Shown in pieces: positions 47,856-50,023 of a stretch of DNA of 50,023 nucleotides. The first letter of the stretch is position 1. Every line of letters starts with the position of its first letter. Below the pieces are notes generated by a model that was not told where the DNA came from, searched no databases, and saw nothing but the letters and a program-made list of their open reading frames with translations. Location: NCBI RefSeq assembly GCF_944387805.1, contig NZ_CALXGI010000015.1, positions 1-50,023 on the forward strand, given 5' to 3'. Origin of the DNA: an uncultured Pseudoflavonifractor sp. GTDB taxonomy: Bacteria > Bacillota > Clostridia > Oscillospirales > Oscillospiraceae. Position numbers and translations under genes: made by a program.

Positions 47856-50023
47856 ATGGAGTACAAAATCGCGCTGGCAGGCAACCCGAACTGCGGCAAA
47901 ACCACGCTGTTCAATGCCCTGACCGGCTCCAGTCAGTATGTGGGCAACTGGCCCGGTGTCACAGTGGAGAAAAAGGAGGGCAGGCTGAAGGGTCACAAAG
48001 ATGTGATCATTCAGGACCTGCCCGGCATTTATTCCCTCTCCCCCTACACGCTGGAGGAGGTGGTGGCCCGGGACTATCTGGTAGGTGAGAAGCCAGACGC
48101 CATTCTCAACATTGTGGACGGCACCAACATTGAGCGCAATCTATACCTGACCACTCAGCTCATCGAGCTGGGCATCCCGGTGGTGGTTGCGGTGAACATG
48201 ATTGACCTGGTCCGCAAAAACGGAGATAAGATCGACCTGAACCGGCTGGCCGGCGCCCTGGGCTGCCAGGTGGTGGAGATGAGCGCCCTGAAGGGCGAGG
48301 GCGGCATGGCCGCCGCGGAGAAGGCCCTGGAGCTGGCCAAAACCCATAAGACCGGCGAGCTGCCCCATGTGTTCACCGGCAGCGTGGAGCACGCCATCGC
48401 CCATATTGAAGAGTCCATCCAGGGCAAGGTGGACGACCGGTATCTCCGCTGGTACGCCATCAAGGTTTTTGAGCGGGACAGCAAAGTTCTGGAGCAGCTG
48501 GGCCTGTCCCCCGAGCTGAAAAAGCACCTGGAACTGCATATCGCCGACTGTGAGCACGAACTGGATGACGACGCCGAAAGCATCATCACCAACCAGCGCT
48601 ACTCCTACATCAGCTCCGTAGTAGACAAAGCAGTGAAAAAGAAGAGGGCGGCACACAGCCTGTCCATCTCCGACAAGATTGACCGGGTGGTCACCAACCG
48701 CATCGCCGCCCTGCCCATCTTTGTGGCTGTCATGCTGCTGGTTTACGCCATCTCCATGGGCGGCTGGACCGTCTCAATCGGCACCCACCTCACTGACTGG
48801 GCCAACGACGGCCTGTTTGGCGACGGCTGGTTTGTCCCCTTCACCGCCGACACGGACGCCTGGGAGGAGGATTCCGGCGCCTGGGAGGAGGCCAGCGCCA
48901 TTATCGCGGCCTACGACGCGGGCGAGTCCGAGGCCTATCTCTATGATGACGAAGCCGGCGAGACCACGGCCCTTGCGGTCAATGAGGAGACCTATCAGGC
49001 CGCCCTTACCGTGGCCGAACCCGACCCCAGCGACTACGGCACCTGGGTGCCCGGCCTGCCCGTTCTGGTGGAAAAAGGCCTGACCGCCATCGGCTGCAAC
49101 GAGGTGCTTCAGTCCCTGATTCTGGACGGCATCATCGGCGGCGTAGGCGCGGTGCTGGGCTTTGTGCCCCAGATGCTGGTTCTCTTCCTGCTGCTGTCCA
49201 TCCTGGAGGATGTGGGCTACATGGCCCGCGTCGCCTTTATCATGGACCGGATTTTCCGCCGCTTCGGCCTGTCCGGCAAGAGCTTTATCCCCATGCTGGT
49301 GGCCACCGGCTGCGGCGTGCCCGGCATCATGGCCTCCCGCACCATTGAGCAGGAGCGGGACCGGAGAATGACCATCATGACCACCGGCTTCATCCCCTGC
49401 GGCGCCAAGATGCCCATCATCGGCCTGTTCGCCGGGGCTCTGTTCGGCCAATCCCCCCTGGTGGCCGTGTCCGCCTACTTCATCGGCGTGGCAGCGGTGA
49501 TTGTCTCCGGCATTATCCTGAAAAAGACCAGAATTTTCGCCGGCGACCCCGCCCCCTTTGTCATGGAACTGCCCGCCTATCACGCCCCCGCCGCCGTGAA
49601 CGTGCTGCGGGCGACCTGGGAGCGGGGCTGGTCCTTCATCAAGCGGGCCGGCACCGTCATCCTCCTCTCCTCCATCATCCTCTGGTTCCTCCAGGGCTTC
49701 GGCTTTGTGGACGGCGTGTTCCAGATGGTGGAGGACAACAACGACTCCCTGCTGGCCGCCGTGGGCCATACCGTTGCCTTTATCTTCGCGCCGCTGGGCT
49801 TCGGCACCTGGCAGGCCACCGTGGCCACGGTCACCGGCCTCATCGCCAAGGAGGAGGTGGTCTCCACCTTCGGCGTCCTGTTCCCGGGCAACCTTACCCT
49901 GGATATGGCCGCTGCCTTCACGCCGATTGCCGCCTACTCCTTTATGATTTTCAACCTGCTGTGCGCCCCCTGCTTCGCCGCCATGGGCGCCATCAAGCGG
50001 GAGATGAACAACTGGAAGTGGAC
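47856..50023 (+). CDS. feoB: Ferrous iron permease FeoB (partial at right edge)
   Basis: At least 722 residues are present; the gene runs past the window. The N-terminal G domain has GNPNCGKT (9-16), DLPG (about 54-57) and NMID (about 114-117), followed by the GDI domain and the membrane part with GFVPQMLVLFLLLSILEDVGYMARVAF and CGVPGIMASR. Between the first membrane segment (about residue 300) and the next (about 410) there is an acidic insertion, about 325-400, rich in Asp/Glu/Ala (DTDAWEEDSGAWEEAS is its start), predicted outside the membrane. It imports Fe2+ under anaerobic conditions. The ATG at 47856 has GAAGGGAG at 47841-47848. Confidence 0.97.
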   Translation, partial: MEYKIALAGNPNCGKTTLFNALTGSSQYVGNWPGVTVEKKEGRLKGHKDVIIQDLPGIYSLSPYTLEEVVARDYLVGEKPDAILNIVDGTNIERNLYLTTQLIELGIPVVVAVNMIDLVRKNGDKIDLNRLAGALGCQVVEMSALKGEGGMAAAEKALELAKTHKTGELPHVFTGSVEHAIAHIEESIQGKVDDRYLRWYAIKVFERDSKVLEQLGLSPELKKHLELHIADCEHELDDDAESIITNQRYSYISSVVDKAVKKKRAAHSLSISDKIDRVVTNRIAALPIFVAVMLLVYAISMGGWTVSIGTHLTDWANDGLFGDGWFVPFTADTDAWEEDSGAWEEASAIIAAYDAGESEAYLYDDEAGETTALAVNEETYQAALTVAEPDPSDYGTWVPGLPVLVEKGLTAIGCNEVLQSLILDGIIGGVGAVLGFVPQMLVLFLLLSILEDVGYMARVAFIMDRIFRRFGLSGKSFIPMLVATGCGVPGIMASRTIEQERDRRMTIMTTGFIPCGAKMPIIGLFAGALFGQSPLVAVSAYFIGVAAVIVSGIILKKTRIFAGDPAPFVMELPAYHAPAAVNVLRATWERGWSFIKRAGTVILLSSIILWFLQGFGFVDGVFQMVEDNNDSLLAAVGHTVAFIFAPLGFGTWQATVATVTGLIAKEEVVSTFGVLFPGNLTLDMAAAFTPIAAYSFMIFNLLCAPCFAAMGAIKREMNNWKW

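Noticed and set aside
1..50023. tRNA, rRNA, CRISPR arrays, phage or transposase genes
   Set aside because: I saw no cloverleaf with a TTCGA-type arm, no rRNA-like conserved stretch, no regular short repeats and no integrase or transposase motif. Without a search program a degenerate tRNA could be missed.

Overview
The window is chromosomal DNA from a high-GC member of the Clostridia, most likely Oscillospiraceae (Flavonifractor / Lawsonibacter / Pseudoflavonifractor type). The basis is Firmicute regulation (three T-box leaders, a perfect CIRCE/HrcA operator, a Firmicute-type LexA box), the WhiA-YvcK-RapZ-MurB cluster, RecD2, a TSCPD protein, the LL-diaminopimelate aminotransferase route to lysine, and GC-rich codon use that leaves long empty reading frames opposite most genes. 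The genus is inference. I see no rRNA, tRNA, CRISPR array, phage or complete insertion sequence.

Layout. 0-7 kb: start of valS behind a T-box; a small lipoprotein; a TSCPD protein; an SLC13/ArsB-like permease; a three-gene ABC importer (binding protein, permease, ATPase) behind a T-box whose likely specifier codon is UGG, so probably a tryptophan importer; a DMT exporter. 7-14.3 kb: HAD phosphatase, PcrA/UvrD helicase, membrane-anchored XRE regulator, aldehyde dehydrogenase, cardiolipin synthase. 14.3-22 kb: dnaE (promoter overlaid by a LexA-box-like palindrome), then whiA, yvcK, rapZ and murB. 22-27.7 kb: mreB/mbl, comF with a small RHH gene, recD2, two small membrane-protein genes. 28-32 kb: two-component system, a 90-aa unknown, MATE exporter. 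32-36.7 kb: CIRCE-hsp20, clpB, VanZ-RDD protein. 36.7-38.3 kb: lower-GC patch with a broken MarR gene and an alanine racemase homologue. 38.4-42.2 kb: XRE-membrane protein, a second UGG-type T-box with a TrpB2-type tryptophan synthase, Nudix hydrolase. 42.5-47.1 kb: dapL, dapF, an ANTAR RNA-binding protein and glnA with an attenuator leader. 47.2 kb to the end: feoA-feoA-feoB with two copies of an operator-like inverted repeat.

How the parts work together. Tryptophan supply looks jointly controlled: the importer and trpB2, 34 kb apart, carry T-boxes with the same specifier-region sequence, so both should respond to uncharged tRNA-Trp. Nitrogen control looks local: glnA has an intrinsic terminator in its leader, with a candidate ANTAR P1 hairpin near the start of the transcript and a hairpin that competes with the terminator, and an ANTAR protein with a degenerate receiver is encoded just downstream of glnA. 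Stress systems cluster (HrcA operator on hsp20, clpB next, LexA-like box on dnaE).

Most unusual structure. Two intact genes, whiA and glnA, are each followed within about 150-200 bp by a second copy of their own 3' end, separated by hairpin-rich spacer. The whiA copy is 92 bp, identical, and the spacer holds a palindromic block partly resembling the dapF-ANTAR intergenic region. Cardiolipin synthase appears to start at ACG. No complete undescribed multi-gene system is visible; the leads are regulatory and structural.
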